Source: Alphaproteobacteria bacterium (GTDB lineage Bacteria > Pseudomonadota > Alphaproteobacteria > JAAXGF01). From it: a DNA stretch of 8,760 nucleotides. Shown piece after piece: positions 1 to 6,953 of this stretch. The position numbers and the translations under genes are program-made. Position 1 is the stretch's first letter. Each line of letters opens with the position of its first letter. Where the stretch lies: NCBI GenBank assembly GCA_012267605.1, contig JAAXGF010000129.1:1-8760 (forward strand). Reading direction: 5' to 3'. The notes beneath the pieces are model-generated. The model saw only the letters and a list, made by a program, of their open reading frames with translations. It did no database searches and was not told where the DNA came from.

Positions 1-923
1 AACAATCAAGGGCGGGAAACCGTACCACAGCCGTGCGCTGGGCACGGCTACTGCGGCAACTCGGCCACCGAGTGCGTATCCAATTTTCATGGGACGGCGC
101 GCCGGCTGACGTGATGGTGGCCCTCCATGCTTGGCGAAGCGCGGATTCCATTGCCGGATTCCGCGCGCGCTTTCCCACCCGACCCTTGATCGTCGCCTTG
201 ACCGGAACCGATATCTATAGCTTCCAGCACACGCACCCGGAGGAAACCCTGCGTTCGATGACCCTCGCCAACGCCATGACCTGCCTGCACGATTTGGTGC
301 ACGAGGCGATCCCCAGGGAATACGCCTTGAAGCTTCACGTGGTTTACCAATCGGCACCTCCTCTAAGCCGGCCGCGCGTCCCTTCAAAGCGGACATTCGA
401 CGTCTGCGTGGTCGGTCATTTGCGTGAGGAAAAGGATTCACTGCGTACGGCCTACGCGGTGCGTGACGTGCCACGCGAATCGCGGATTCGTGTCATTCAT
501 CTTGGCATGGCGCACAATCAACAATGGGCCAACGATGCGCATGCCGAGATGGCTGCCAACCCACGCTATTTATGGCGTGGCGAGGTTCCCGGCTGGCAAG
601 TCCGTCAGGTCTACGGCAAATCTCATCTCATGGTTCTCTCTTCGATCATGGAAGGGGGTGCAAACGTCATATCCGAAGCTGTGGTGGCTGGTCTCCCGGT
701 CATCGCTTCGGAAATCCACGGTACCGTGGGGCTCTTGGGCACGGATTATCCCGGATACTACCCAGCCAAGGATACGGAAGCGCTTCGCGCCCAATTGTTG
801 CGAGCTGAAAATGATCCAGGTTTCGTTACGGCACTGGCGGAGCACTGCGCCGCCAGGGCGGGGCTTTTTACCCCCGAGGCGGAGCGTGAAGCTTGGCGGA
901 GAGTTTTGAGCCACGCGACTTAG
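1..923 (+). CDS. senB: Selenosugar synthase SenB, 5' end cut off by the window
   Basis: Glycosyltransferase of selenoneine biosynthesis. In characterised systems SenB joins selenophosphate to a UDP-sugar to give a 1-seleno-sugar, which SenA later uses. The reading frame (codons from base 3) is open to the left edge, and the residues before the first in-frame GTG at 33 (SRAGNRTTAV) match the family's N-terminal region, so the true start lies upstream and GTG 33 is internal. Numbering from GTG 33, the N-terminal half carries RWARLLRQLGHRV (2-14) and ALTGTDIY (55-62). The C-terminal half has VVGHLREEKD (126-135) and the donor-binding region EGGANVISEA (207-216), followed by the family-like GLLGTDYPGYYP (233-244). 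It is a soluble GT4-like (GT-B) fold, ending at TAG 921-923. The selD fusion about 1.5 kb away supports a selenium role. The main alternative is an unrelated GT4 enzyme, which the match over the whole length makes unlikely. Confidence 0.88.
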   Translation, partial: QSRAGNRTTAVRWARLLRQLGHRVRIQFSWDGAPADVMVALHAWRSADSIAGFRARFPTRPLIVALTGTDIYSFQHTHPEETLRSMTLANAMTCLHDLVHEAIPREYALKLHVVYQSAPPLSRPRVPSKRTFDVCVVGHLREEKDSLRTAYAVRDVPRESRIRVIHLGMAHNQQWANDAHAEMAANPRYLWRGEVPGWQVRQVYGKSHLMVLSSIMEGGANVISEAVVAGLPVIASEIHGTVGLLGTDYPGYYPAKDTEALRAQLLRAENDPGFVTALAEHCAARAGLFTPEAEREAWRRVLSHAT

Positions 924-1208
924 GCACTGCCAAACGAACCCTCTTACCCAGTTATTTCCCAAAGAGGGAGAAGAGGGCCCGAGAGTGGGGGAACCTGCGC
1001 CCTGCAGGTTTAGATGAGCCTGGGTTTGGAGGATTTCATCGCCTACTTGGAGAATCGCCTGGCCGCCGGCAAAGGAAGCACAAACCAGGCCCCGTCAAGT
1101 CTATGTCCGCAGATAAGAGGGATCAGGCGCAAAAGCGGCGGGCATCAGATGTTAAGTATGGTGTCCCCCTAACCTGTGCCTAAGTGTAGAGGTTCTTTCG
1201 GGTTTTCC
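924..1208. other. Intergenic region between the convergent senB and PEP-CTERM genes
   Basis: No convincing gene is present. An inverted repeat, CCCTCTT (939-945) and AAGAGGG (962-968), sits just after senB. It could form a 7-bp hairpin with a 16-base loop but has no T-run, so it is a poor terminator. A short open frame at 1014-1172 (52 codons) has only a weak ribosome site and no recognisable family. The end of the region holds a GGGGGACACCATACTTAAC element on the - strand (1151-1169), listed separately. Confidence 0.5.
1151..1169 (-). repeat. GGGGGACACC-type short repeat element
   Basis: Read on the - strand this is GGGGGACACCATACTTAAC, with CAGGTTA just before it. From general knowledge, very similar GGGGACACCATACTTAA strings occur in many proteobacterial intergenic regions, often near REP-associated or other transposase remnants; this was not checked against a database. 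Related GGGGGAC motifs lie on the + strand at 2106-2132, on the other side of the PEP-CTERM gene. Confidence 0.35.
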
Positions 1209-1922
1209 CTATGCCTGTTCCTGTCTTCGTCTCTCGCTACGCTTTACACGCCGCCTGAGAAATCCGATACCGACAAGTCCTGCGCCGAATAAGCCAATGG
1301 ATGCCGGTTCCGGAATAATGGAAAAGGCCTCTTCGGGAACCTCCCACATGACCATAGGCACGAAGCCGCTAGCATCAGGGTCAACAAAATCGTCGTACAA
1401 CTCAACAAGTGAAAGCGTGCCGACATCGAAAATTGAAGCCGTCATTATGTTGGTTGGAAGAAAAATCCCAAAGCCCTCGATCTCTAGCATTGCATCCGCG
1501 ATGATTGGAAGGTCGTCGATAGTGAATCCTGTAAACGTATTGTTCGGATCATCTTCAGGCAGCCCAAAATCAAAATCTGCGGCCATTACGAGAGTGATTT
1601 TTCTCACGGGACCCCGCTCATCATCCTCATCCCAATCGAAGTTTATATGATGACGGCCTCGAACGGATGTATTCGGCTTTCCTTTTACTGTCTTGGTTAG
1701 CGTCGACTTTTTTATTCTGATTTTTCCAAAGTCGTTTGTTTTTATGCCAACAATATCATCAAATATGTCATTTGTTGCGGTCGCCTCACCATCGTCATCA
1801 AACGTTATGGTTTTCCTCTTAGATAACAAGAACGTATCGCCATAGGTAGGCGTTGCAATCGCAATCAATAATACGAATTGAATAGCTAAGAAGATGGGGT
1901 TGATGTTGATAGTCTTATACAT
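1209..1922 (-). CDS. PEP-CTERM sorting domain protein (exosortase substrate)
   Basis: A 237-residue exported protein of unknown specific function. The N-terminus is a signal peptide: MYKT, a hydrophobic stretch over about residues 9-27, then a likely cleavage site near TYG-D (about 29). The C-terminus is a classic PEP-CTERM tripartite signal: IIPEPAS at 202-208, a glycine-rich hydrophobic helix (about 209-221), and an Arg/Lys-rich tail (RRRVKRSERRR). By family knowledge such proteins are cut and anchored by an exosortase and are often linked to exopolysaccharide or biofilm surface layers. The middle is acidic (FDWDEDDERG and several DD pairs) and resembles no domain I recognise. The ATG at 1922 has AGGAGG seven bases upstream. 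The gene is visibly AT-richer than its neighbours, suggesting a different history. No exosortase is in the window. Confidence 0.88.
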   Translation of the reverse strand: MYKTININPIFLAIQFVLLIAIATPTYGDTFLLSKRKTITFDDDGEATATNDIFDDIVGIKTNDFGKIRIKKSTLTKTVKGKPNTSVRGRHHINFDWDEDDERGPVRKITLVMAADFDFGLPEDDPNNTFTGFTIDDLPIIADAMLEIEGFGIFLPTNIMTASIFDVGTLSLVELYDDFVDPDASGFVPMVMWEVPEEAFSIIPEPASIGLFGAGLVGIGFLRRRVKRSERRRQEQA

Positions 1923-1929
1923 GATGCTT

Positions 1930-1935
1930 CCTCCT
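1930..1935 (-). promoter_or_regulatory. Ribosome binding site of the PEP-CTERM gene
   Basis: A perfect AGGAGG on the - strand, seven bases before the ATG at 1922, fixes this start. Confidence 0.7.
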
Positions 1936-1990
1936 CAGCGACATGACTGCCAACACAGAGTTGCTCAGATGCTAGCTAAATGTCGCTAGG

Positions 1991-2020
1991 ATTGTAGCAT
2001 GATGCCCATCCCATCGCCAA
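1991..2020 (-). promoter_or_regulatory. Candidate sigma-70 promoter for the PEP-CTERM gene
   Basis: On the - strand, TTGGCG (2020-2015) and TACAAT (1996-1991) are separated by 18 bases, about 70 bases upstream of the ATG at 1922. The match is 4/6 for the -35 and 5/6 for the -10. It is called from sequence only. Confidence 0.4.
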
Positions 2021-2085
2021 TACTATGGTAATTTTATGCGTCAAACCGTGACCTACACTGGGTTTAGTGCGGATCGCGGTAGGGA

Positions 2086-2103
2086 CGCGGGTTACCCGCG
2101 GGT
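2086..2103. repeat. Overlapping GC-rich palindromes
   Basis: CGCGGGTTACCCGCG (2086-2100) is a perfect inverted repeat with 7-base arms and a one-base centre. It overlaps a second palindrome, ACCCGCGGGT (2094-2103). No T-run follows on either strand, so a terminator is unlikely. It directly precedes the GGGGGAC tandem motifs. Confidence 0.45.
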
Positions 2104-2105
2104 AC

Positions 2106-2132
2106 GGGGGACGCAGTTCGGGGGACAGGTTC
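2106..2132 (+). repeat. Two tandem GGGGGAC-type motifs
   Basis: GGGGGACGCAGTTC (2106-2119) is followed at once by GGGGGACAGGTTC (2120-2132), an imperfect direct repeat. The motif family resembles the - strand element at 1151-1169. Together with the adjacent palindrome this looks like an intergenic repeat remnant rather than a regulatory site. Confidence 0.45.
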
Positions 2133-2400
2133 GGGAGAAATAGTATATTTTTGATTAGGCGAAATCAACTATCAAGTTCGTTGCCGGTAGCGTACATCAC
2201 CGCTTAGCCGGTCACCCATCCTGGATTTTCCGACACCGTCCGAGACGAAATCTCGCAAAGAGTGCCCGGAAAAGTGGTGATCCAGCGCCTCGCGAGGGGC
2301 GCCCCGGTACTCGTTCGTCAATACCGCCGCTCCGCGCCGGCAATTTTCTCTCTCTACCAGACCCCTTCTCAAGAAAGTGGGTTGCAACCGGGTTTTACGG

Positions 2401-4668
2401 TCACACCACCAACATAATCGATTCGAGAGCATTGCTCTCCGGCAGCACCTGGCCAATCACACTTGCACGGTGATAGCCGAGCCCGTGCAATTCGCCGACG
2501 CAATCACTCGCCCGAACGCCTGGGACGCTGGCGAGCAAGCCGCCGGCCGTCTGAGGATCGAAGATCAATGGATAGCGAGGATCCTTATTTACGGTTTCGA
2601 GGTCGCGAATCGCGCGGCGTAGGCGCAAGTTCTGGGGCTGTAGCGAGCTGAAGATCCCCGCCTCGACCAGCTCGCGCGCGCCATCGAAATAGGGGATCGC
2701 GCCAAGCTGAAGTTCGCAGTCAACTCCCGACGGTTTGATCATTTCGACCAGATGGCCGAGGACGCCAAAACCGGTGACGTCGGTGCAAGCGGTCGCTCCG
2801 TGGTCGTAGAGGCACTGGGCACCATCACGGTTCGAGGTCACCATGCTATCAAGTGCCGCCGCAATCCAAGCGCCTTTAGCCTTGTGGCGCATATCAGCGG
2901 CGAACAGCGTTCCGGTGCCGATCGGCTTGGTCAATACGATGCTGTCACCCGGTTGCATGCCGCCCTTGCGCAAAACCCGGTCCCGATCGACGAGACCGTT
3001 GACGGCGAAACCGAGAGACAGTTCCTTGCCTTCGCTGGTGTGACCACCGACAAGAGCAGCGCCCGCTTCATTCAAGACCTTCAGAGCCCCGGCCATCATC
3101 TGAGCAAGCTCGTCCTCGACCTTGTTTTCCAGTCCGTAGGGAATGGTGACGATCGAAAGCGCGGTCTGGGGATCGGCTCCCATGGCGTAAATGTCACCCA
3201 GAGCATGATTTGCCGCCACTTGACCGAACAAATATGGGTCGTCGATAAACGACCGGAAAGAATCGACCGTATGCACCATGACCTTGCCGTCCGGCACGCT
3301 GACGGCTGCCGCATCGTCTGGCTCGTGCAATCCAATCAGAACATCGCTTCTGGCAACAGGCCCCAATTGGGAAATGGCTCGGCTCAAGGCGGTCGCACCG
3401 ACCTTCGCGCCGCACCCCCCGCAACGCATGGCAACGGCGGATATCTCCTTGATGACCTCCCTGTCGGCAAGGCCCCGGTCAACCGTGGTGGTGTCGTCCT
3501 CATCCATTTCGGGCAGATCGTTGAATTTGCGCATGAAACGGCGGTCGATCCAATCCTTCCACTTCCAGATTAGCCGCCCTTCCAAGGCCCACCATGATTT
3601 CGACGCGATGGCGTATTTATCGCCGGTGGAGATCAGGCTGAGAAAATATTCTTGCGGCGTGAACGGCTTCAGTGAACGGTTCACCAAAGCGCGACGCAGA
3701 TTCCGTGCCAGCGGCGGCCCTTGGCGAACCGCAAAAACGCCTGACTTCGGTCGTGGATGGTTGACGACGGCGGCGATGTCGCCGGCGGCGAAGATTCCCG
3801 GATGCGATATCGATTCGAGGGTGTCCGCCACTTTTACGAATCCTGCCTCGTCGACTGCGAGGCCTGATTCGGCCAACCATTTTTGGGCACCGGCCATGGT
3901 CACCCAAAGAATTTCGTCCATGTTGAATTGATTGCCATTGGCGCAAATCAGACGTCTTGGTCGCACCTCCGAGACCCTGTGATCTAGGTGAACGTTGATA
4001 CCTCGTGCTTGCAGTACACGATCAAACTTGTCCCGTACGGTGGGGTTGTGAGTGGTTAGGATGTCATCACCGTCCGTAAACAAGTGAAAGGTCAATTCCC
4101 GATCGTCACGACCACGCTCGGCCAAGAGTGTTTTCAAGCGATGCTGGATCGCCAGGGTGATTTCCACCCCACCAGCGCCACCGCCCACGACCCCGATACT
4201 TGTTGGCTCCGACTGCGTCAAAATACGGTCACGCATGCGCGACCAATTATCAACAAATCCGTCGATTGGTTTTACCGGTACGGTATTTTCGGACGCTCCA
4301 GGAACATGGCTTGTTGTCGGTGCCGAACCGATGTTTATCGACAACAAATCGTAGGGCACGCTTGGGCGATTCTTGCAGACGACTCGTTTTTCGGTCGCAT
4401 CCAAGGCGATGGCTTCGTCGTGGAAAAAGCGGGCGCCGGCGAACCGCGCCAACGGTCCAAGATCGATATGCGCCTCTTCGAAGGAATAGTGACCCGCAAT
4501 GAATCCGGGCAACATGCCCGAATACGGAGCCTGGAGGTCGCGACAGATCAGGGTGAGCCGGACGCCCGGCATGGGCTTCATGCCGAACTTCCGCAAAACC
4601 GAGACATGCGCATGGCCACCGCCGATAAGCACCAAGTCCTTGACAACGGGCGAGTCGGTCTTCTGCAT
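2401..4668 (-). CDS. selD: FAD/NAD(P)-dependent oxidoreductase fused to selenide, water dikinase (SelD/SenC)
   Basis: A 755-residue two-domain enzyme. Residues about 10-385 form an NADH-dehydrogenase-like pyridine-nucleotide-disulphide oxidoreductase: FAD-binding LVLIGGGHAHVSVL (12-25), NAD-binding IGVVGGGAGGVE (158-169), and the second FAD motif GIFAAGDIA (291-299). Residues about 410-755 are selenophosphate synthetase, which makes selenophosphate from selenide and ATP. Its active-site segment CGGCGAKVG (416-424) gives Cys419 and Lys422, equivalent to E. coli Cys17 and Lys20. It also has DDAAAV (451-456), GGHTSEGKE (541-549) and DPQTAGGLL (704-712). Cys419 is encoded by TGC, so this is not a selenoprotein. 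An in-frame ATG exists at 4737, but the ATG at 4668 is preferred: it lies four bases after the permease stop, has GGAGA 12 bases upstream, and removes an Arg-rich leader that overlaps the permease gene. Selenophosphate could serve SenB (the SenC role), selenocysteine or selenouridine tRNA synthesis; senB nearby favours the first. The FAD domain may reduce selenium species to selenide (inference). Confidence 0.93.
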   Translation of the reverse strand: MQKTDSPVVKDLVLIGGGHAHVSVLRKFGMKPMPGVRLTLICRDLQAPYSGMLPGFIAGHYSFEEAHIDLGPLARFAGARFFHDEAIALDATEKRVVCKNRPSVPYDLLSINIGSAPTTSHVPGASENTVPVKPIDGFVDNWSRMRDRILTQSEPTSIGVVGGGAGGVEITLAIQHRLKTLLAERGRDDRELTFHLFTDGDDILTTHNPTVRDKFDRVLQARGINVHLDHRVSEVRPRRLICANGNQFNMDEILWVTMAGAQKWLAESGLAVDEAGFVKVADTLESISHPGIFAAGDIAAVVNHPRPKSGVFAVRQGPPLARNLRRALVNRSLKPFTPQEYFLSLISTGDKYAIASKSWWALEGRLIWKWKDWIDRRFMRKFNDLPEMDEDDTTTVDRGLADREVIKEISAVAMRCGGCGAKVGATALSRAISQLGPVARSDVLIGLHEPDDAAAVSVPDGKVMVHTVDSFRSFIDDPYLFGQVAANHALGDIYAMGADPQTALSIVTIPYGLENKVEDELAQMMAGALKVLNEAGAALVGGHTSEGKELSLGFAVNGLVDRDRVLRKGGMQPGDSIVLTKPIGTGTLFAADMRHKAKGAWIAAALDSMVTSNRDGAQCLYDHGATACTDVTGFGVLGHLVEMIKPSGVDCELQLGAIPYFDGARELVEAGIFSSLQPQNLRLRRAIRDLETVNKDPRYPLIFDPQTAGGLLASVPGVRASDCVGELHGLGYHRASVIGQVLPESNALESIMLVV

Positions 4669-4672
4669 AAGG

Positions 4673-6121
4673 CTACGTCGTCTCCGGCGCCGTGCGCAAA
4701 CGAAGCCGCGCACGGATGGTTCGTGAAATCGCGTCAACGCCGATGTTGAGAATCGCCGTTATGATTATCATGATTAACGCGCGGTCGAAACGAATGTCGG
4801 CAAAGGCGCTGTCAACATAGAAGCCAAGAGTATGCACGCCGAGGATACCGAGAATCGCCGTCTCGCGCAGAATCACTTCCCAACGATAGAACAAAAACGC
4901 CAGAAACTGTCGGTAAATTCGAGGCACGACCTCGTACGCGTAGCGGTCAACTCCGGTCGCGCTGTCGGCACGGAGGGTCAGCCGTTCGGTGAATCTGCCA
5001 ATCAAGTGCCCGATGATTCCGCCGTTGTGGAGCGACAAGGCGATGATCGCCGGAATCATCGATGGCCCCCAAAGCTGCAATAATATAAAGGCCAAAACGT
5101 ACTCAGGAGTTGAACGCACGACGACGAGAAACACGTGGCCAACCGTGCGCCCGAACGGGCCGAAAAACTGAGGCGAAATCAGCGGAAAGAAAGCCAAGGT
5201 CAATACTCCGGTGCCGACCAAGGCGATCATCGTCAACACCAGCGTGTTAAATACGCCGGGCAAAGCCTCTGTCATCAACAAGGTCCAGGCCCAATGCCAA
5301 AACTCTACCAATACCGGCGCGGTCCACGATTCCACTCCGCGCAGCGGCTGAGGCACCAAGTCGTGAATGAAGAACATCCAGGCGTTTGACCAGGACTGAT
5401 TTCCGGCACCTTCCGGAAGAATGATCAGCGCCGCAATGATGTACACGGGGATGAGCTCGCGACGCATCCACCACCGCAAAGTCGCGATGACCACGAAGAA
5501 GACGAGTAGTAACGCCGACATCTCGGAGTAATGGCCTTCCTTGAATGCCGTTTCCAAGTGGAATCCAAGCGTGGGAAGGCCAACGAAACCGAGCACAGTG
5601 CTTGAGCGCAGGCCACACTCGAGGCGATAGAGCGAATAGGATTTAAAATGCGCCCAAACATTGGGTACCCGCGCGAACATGAACGCCGAGACAGCGCCTG
5701 ACCCGACAGGGACAGCGGCCATGGGGCTGGGATCGGATTCGTCGAGAATTTCCGAAAACACTTTGGCGCAAATACCGGCATAAGGGATGGCGATTGCTAG
5801 GACCCCGGTCAGCGCGGTCAGGCCGAAAATCTGGAGAAAAATTAGTGCCCAGAAGAGTTCGTGAACGGATCGCGTGAAGGCACAAAGAACACGTACCAGA
5901 CGGCTGTGAAATACGAACGCTAACAAGAACCCCGCCGCGCTGGCCGCGGCAGTGCCAACCACCGCGAAAGCGATGGTGTGGAGCATGGCCTCGACAAGCC
6001 GATCGGTGGCCGTGAAATCCGGCGTCGCCATACCAACGGCCAAGCGCCACATCGAGGGCCAAGGATCGACAGCGGTGATTTCCAGGTCGGCTAGGAAAAG
6101 ACACGCCACCGCCACCAACAC
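4673..6121 (-). CDS. phnE-like: Fused double-length PhnE-type ABC transporter permease, probable selenium oxyanion uptake
   Basis: A 482-residue inner-membrane permease with two PhnE-like halves in one chain. Corresponding motifs recur: RSVHELFWALIFLQ (84-97) and RSTPEYVLAFILLQ (336-349), then STVLGFVGLPTLGFHLETAF (174-193) and ETAILGILGVHTLGFYVDSAF (420-440). The repeated LGxxGxxTLGF segments lie near the cytoplasmic coupling loops of phosphonate-type permeases. Single-domain PhnE proteins are about half to 60% of this length and dimerise, so this is a fused pair. It sits between its ATPase and selD. The start is uncertain. GTG 6121 is the first standard start, but the frame stays open back to about 6235, and hydrophobic residues (SLWFV) just before GTG 6121 would complete the first membrane helix. 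A CTG lies further up, and no ribosome site is evident. The selenium substrate is inferred from the neighbouring binding protein and selD; phosphonate or phosphite is the alternative. Confidence 0.85.
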   Translation of the reverse strand: MLVAVACLFLADLEITAVDPWPSMWRLAVGMATPDFTATDRLVEAMLHTIAFAVVGTAAASAAGFLLAFVFHSRLVRVLCAFTRSVHELFWALIFLQIFGLTALTGVLAIAIPYAGICAKVFSEILDESDPSPMAAVPVGSGAVSAFMFARVPNVWAHFKSYSLYRLECGLRSSTVLGFVGLPTLGFHLETAFKEGHYSEMSALLLVFFVVIATLRWWMRRELIPVYIIAALIILPEGAGNQSWSNAWMFFIHDLVPQPLRGVESWTAPVLVEFWHWAWTLLMTEALPGVFNTLVLTMIALVGTGVLTLAFFPLISPQFFGPFGRTVGHVFLVVVRSTPEYVLAFILLQLWGPSMIPAIIALSLHNGGIIGHLIGRFTERLTLRADSATGVDRYAYEVVPRIYRQFLAFLFYRWEVILRETAILGILGVHTLGFYVDSAFADIRFDRALIMIIITAILNIGVDAISRTIRARLRLRTAPETT

Positions 6122-6176
6122 AAACCATAGGCTGGTGCGCGACAGTGGCGATTGGGCGAGCCAAGCGCGCCTGGGC

Positions 6177-6953
6177 TCAGCTCTTGTAAAGATCGTTAAG
6201 GTCCGATGCCACCATACCGGCGGTCGATTTGTCCATCACGATACGGCCATCCTTGATACCGATGACGCGATCGGTGTACCGAATGGCCAAATCGGCATCG
6301 TGCATAGCGAGCACAACGGTATCGTGCGAATCGTTTATGCTTTGCAGCATGATCTCGGCCTGATGTTCGTCAACGGCGGAAACCGGCTCGTCGCCGAGAA
6401 ACGCCGAGCTCCCCTGAAATAATGCCCGCGCTACTGCCGTTCTTTGTTGTTGGCCGCCGGACAACTCCCCCACCGGCACGAATAACTTTTCGTCCAACCT
6501 CAGTTTCCGCAGAATTCCGGTAATCGAATCGATCTCACAGCCGAAGGGCTTGACCAAATTTGCCAGGTTGTACCAAGTGGAATTGCGGTGTAGCCGCCCC
6601 ATGAAAACATTGTGGAACACGGACAAAGTTTTCACCAAGCCGAGGTCCTGAGGCAGTAGCGCGGTATCGTCTTGGCCGCTTCCATAGAGTAGCCGCAACA
6701 GAGTTGATTTGCCGGCTCCACTCCGGCCCACCAACGCGATGCGCTCGCCACGTTCGATACCGAGAGAAATGTCCCGAAGAGCGGCCTTGCCGTTGTAGGC
6801 GGCGCCAGCCTTGCTTAGCTCGAACGCGGCCAATAGAAACGCGCCGTACCGCGCGTTAACACCCTCTCCTCCTGGGAGAGGGCTGAAATTTTCCGTTGGA
6901 GTGAAAACCTGTTGCTCACCATCAATCGATAAGGCCGATCGACTTCCCCACAT
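6177..6953 (-). CDS. phnC-like: PhnC-type ABC transporter ATPase, probable selenium oxyanion uptake
   Basis: The cytoplasmic ATPase that powers the permease. Numbered from a TTG at 6833 (218 residues), it shows Walker A GRSGAGKST (36-44), Q-loop Gln62, signature LSGGQQQR (124-131), Walker B ending FLGDEP (145-150) and switch His178 (AMHDAD). The start is ambiguous. ATG 6953 gives 258 residues but overlaps the upstream binding-protein gene by 32 bases, and its extra 40 residues translate a hairpin repeat (6862-6882, read as SPLPGGEG) rather than family sequence. TTG 6833 begins MAAFELSKAGAAYNGKAALRD, which is where PhnC homology starts, but has no clear ribosome site. The longest form is given in the coordinates; I think 6833 is nearer the truth. 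An ATG at 6923, overlapping the TGA of the preceding gene, is out of frame. The gene is followed 55 bases later by the permease start. Confidence 0.88.
   Translation of the reverse strand: MWGSRSALSIDGEQQVFTPTENFSPLPGGEGVNARYGAFLLAAFELSKAGAAYNGKAALRDISLGIERGERIALVGRSGAGKSTLLRLLYGSGQDDTALLPQDLGLVKTLSVFHNVFMGRLHRNSTWYNLANLVKPFGCEIDSITGILRKLRLDEKLFVPVGELSGGQQQRTAVARALFQGSSAFLGDEPVSAVDEHQAEIMLQSINDSHDTVVLAMHDADLAIRYTDRVIGIKDGRIVMDKSTAGMVASDLNDLYKS
6862..6882. repeat. Hairpin-forming intergenic repeat between the binding-protein and ATPase genes
   Basis: CCCTCTCC (6862-6869) and GGAGAGGG (6875-6882) are perfect 8-base arms around a five-base loop. The CCCTCTCC...GGAGAGGG form is a familiar type of dispersed intergenic repeat in proteobacteria (general knowledge, not checked here). 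It lies in the 88 bases between the binding-protein stop and the probable TTG start of the ATPase. On the - strand it includes AGGAGGAGAGG, which resembles a ribosome site but has no in-frame start at a suitable distance. It may temper downstream translation or stabilise the upstream mRNA (inference). Confidence 0.6.

Larger units (their letters stand above)
2021..2400. other. Gene-free stretch between the PEP-CTERM promoter and the selD stop
   Basis: Apart from the palindromes and GGGGGAC motifs at 2086-2132, I see no convincing gene. An open frame on the - strand (2456-2172, 94 codons) overlaps the 3' end of selD in another frame and matches no family I know. Two more small palindromes occur, CCTCGCGAGG (2288-2297) and GGTTGCAACC (2380-2389). 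The latter lies 11 bases past the selD stop but has no T-run in the selD direction, so it is at best a weak terminator. Confidence 0.4.

Noticed and set aside
33..35. GTG as the start of senB
   Set aside because: The frame stays open to the window edge and the upstream residues (SRAGNRTTAV) fit the family N-terminus, so the gene is truncated by the window, not started here.
939..968. Terminator after senB
   Set aside because: The CCCTCTT/AAGAGGG arms have a 16-base loop and no following T-run; a rho-independent terminator cannot be supported.
1014..1172. A 52-codon + strand frame beginning MSLGLEDFIAYLENRL
   Set aside because: Weak ribosome site, no recognisable family, and its 3' end runs into the GGGGGAC repeat element. 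It could be a gene remnant, but the sequence does not support calling it.
2380..2389. Terminator after selD at the GGTTGCAACC palindrome
   Set aside because: The stem is very short, with essentially no loop and no T-run on the - strand.
2172..2456. A 94-codon - strand frame overlapping the 3' end of selD
   Set aside because: It overlaps the end of selD in a different frame, has no evident ribosome site and resembles no family I know.
3408..3425. Possible selenocysteine at the SelD active site
   Set aside because: The segment CGGCGAKV uses TGC codons for its cysteines, with no in-frame TGA, so this SelD is a Cys enzyme.
2752..3573. A 273-codon + strand open frame opposite selD
   Set aside because: A shadow of the selD coding strand. 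The real protein has all SelD motifs in the - strand frame.
4669..4737. ATG 4737 as the selD start
   Set aside because: The added leader overlaps the permease C-terminus in another frame, is Arg-rich and does not fit the FAD-domain N-terminus. ATG 4668, just past the permease stop, fits better.
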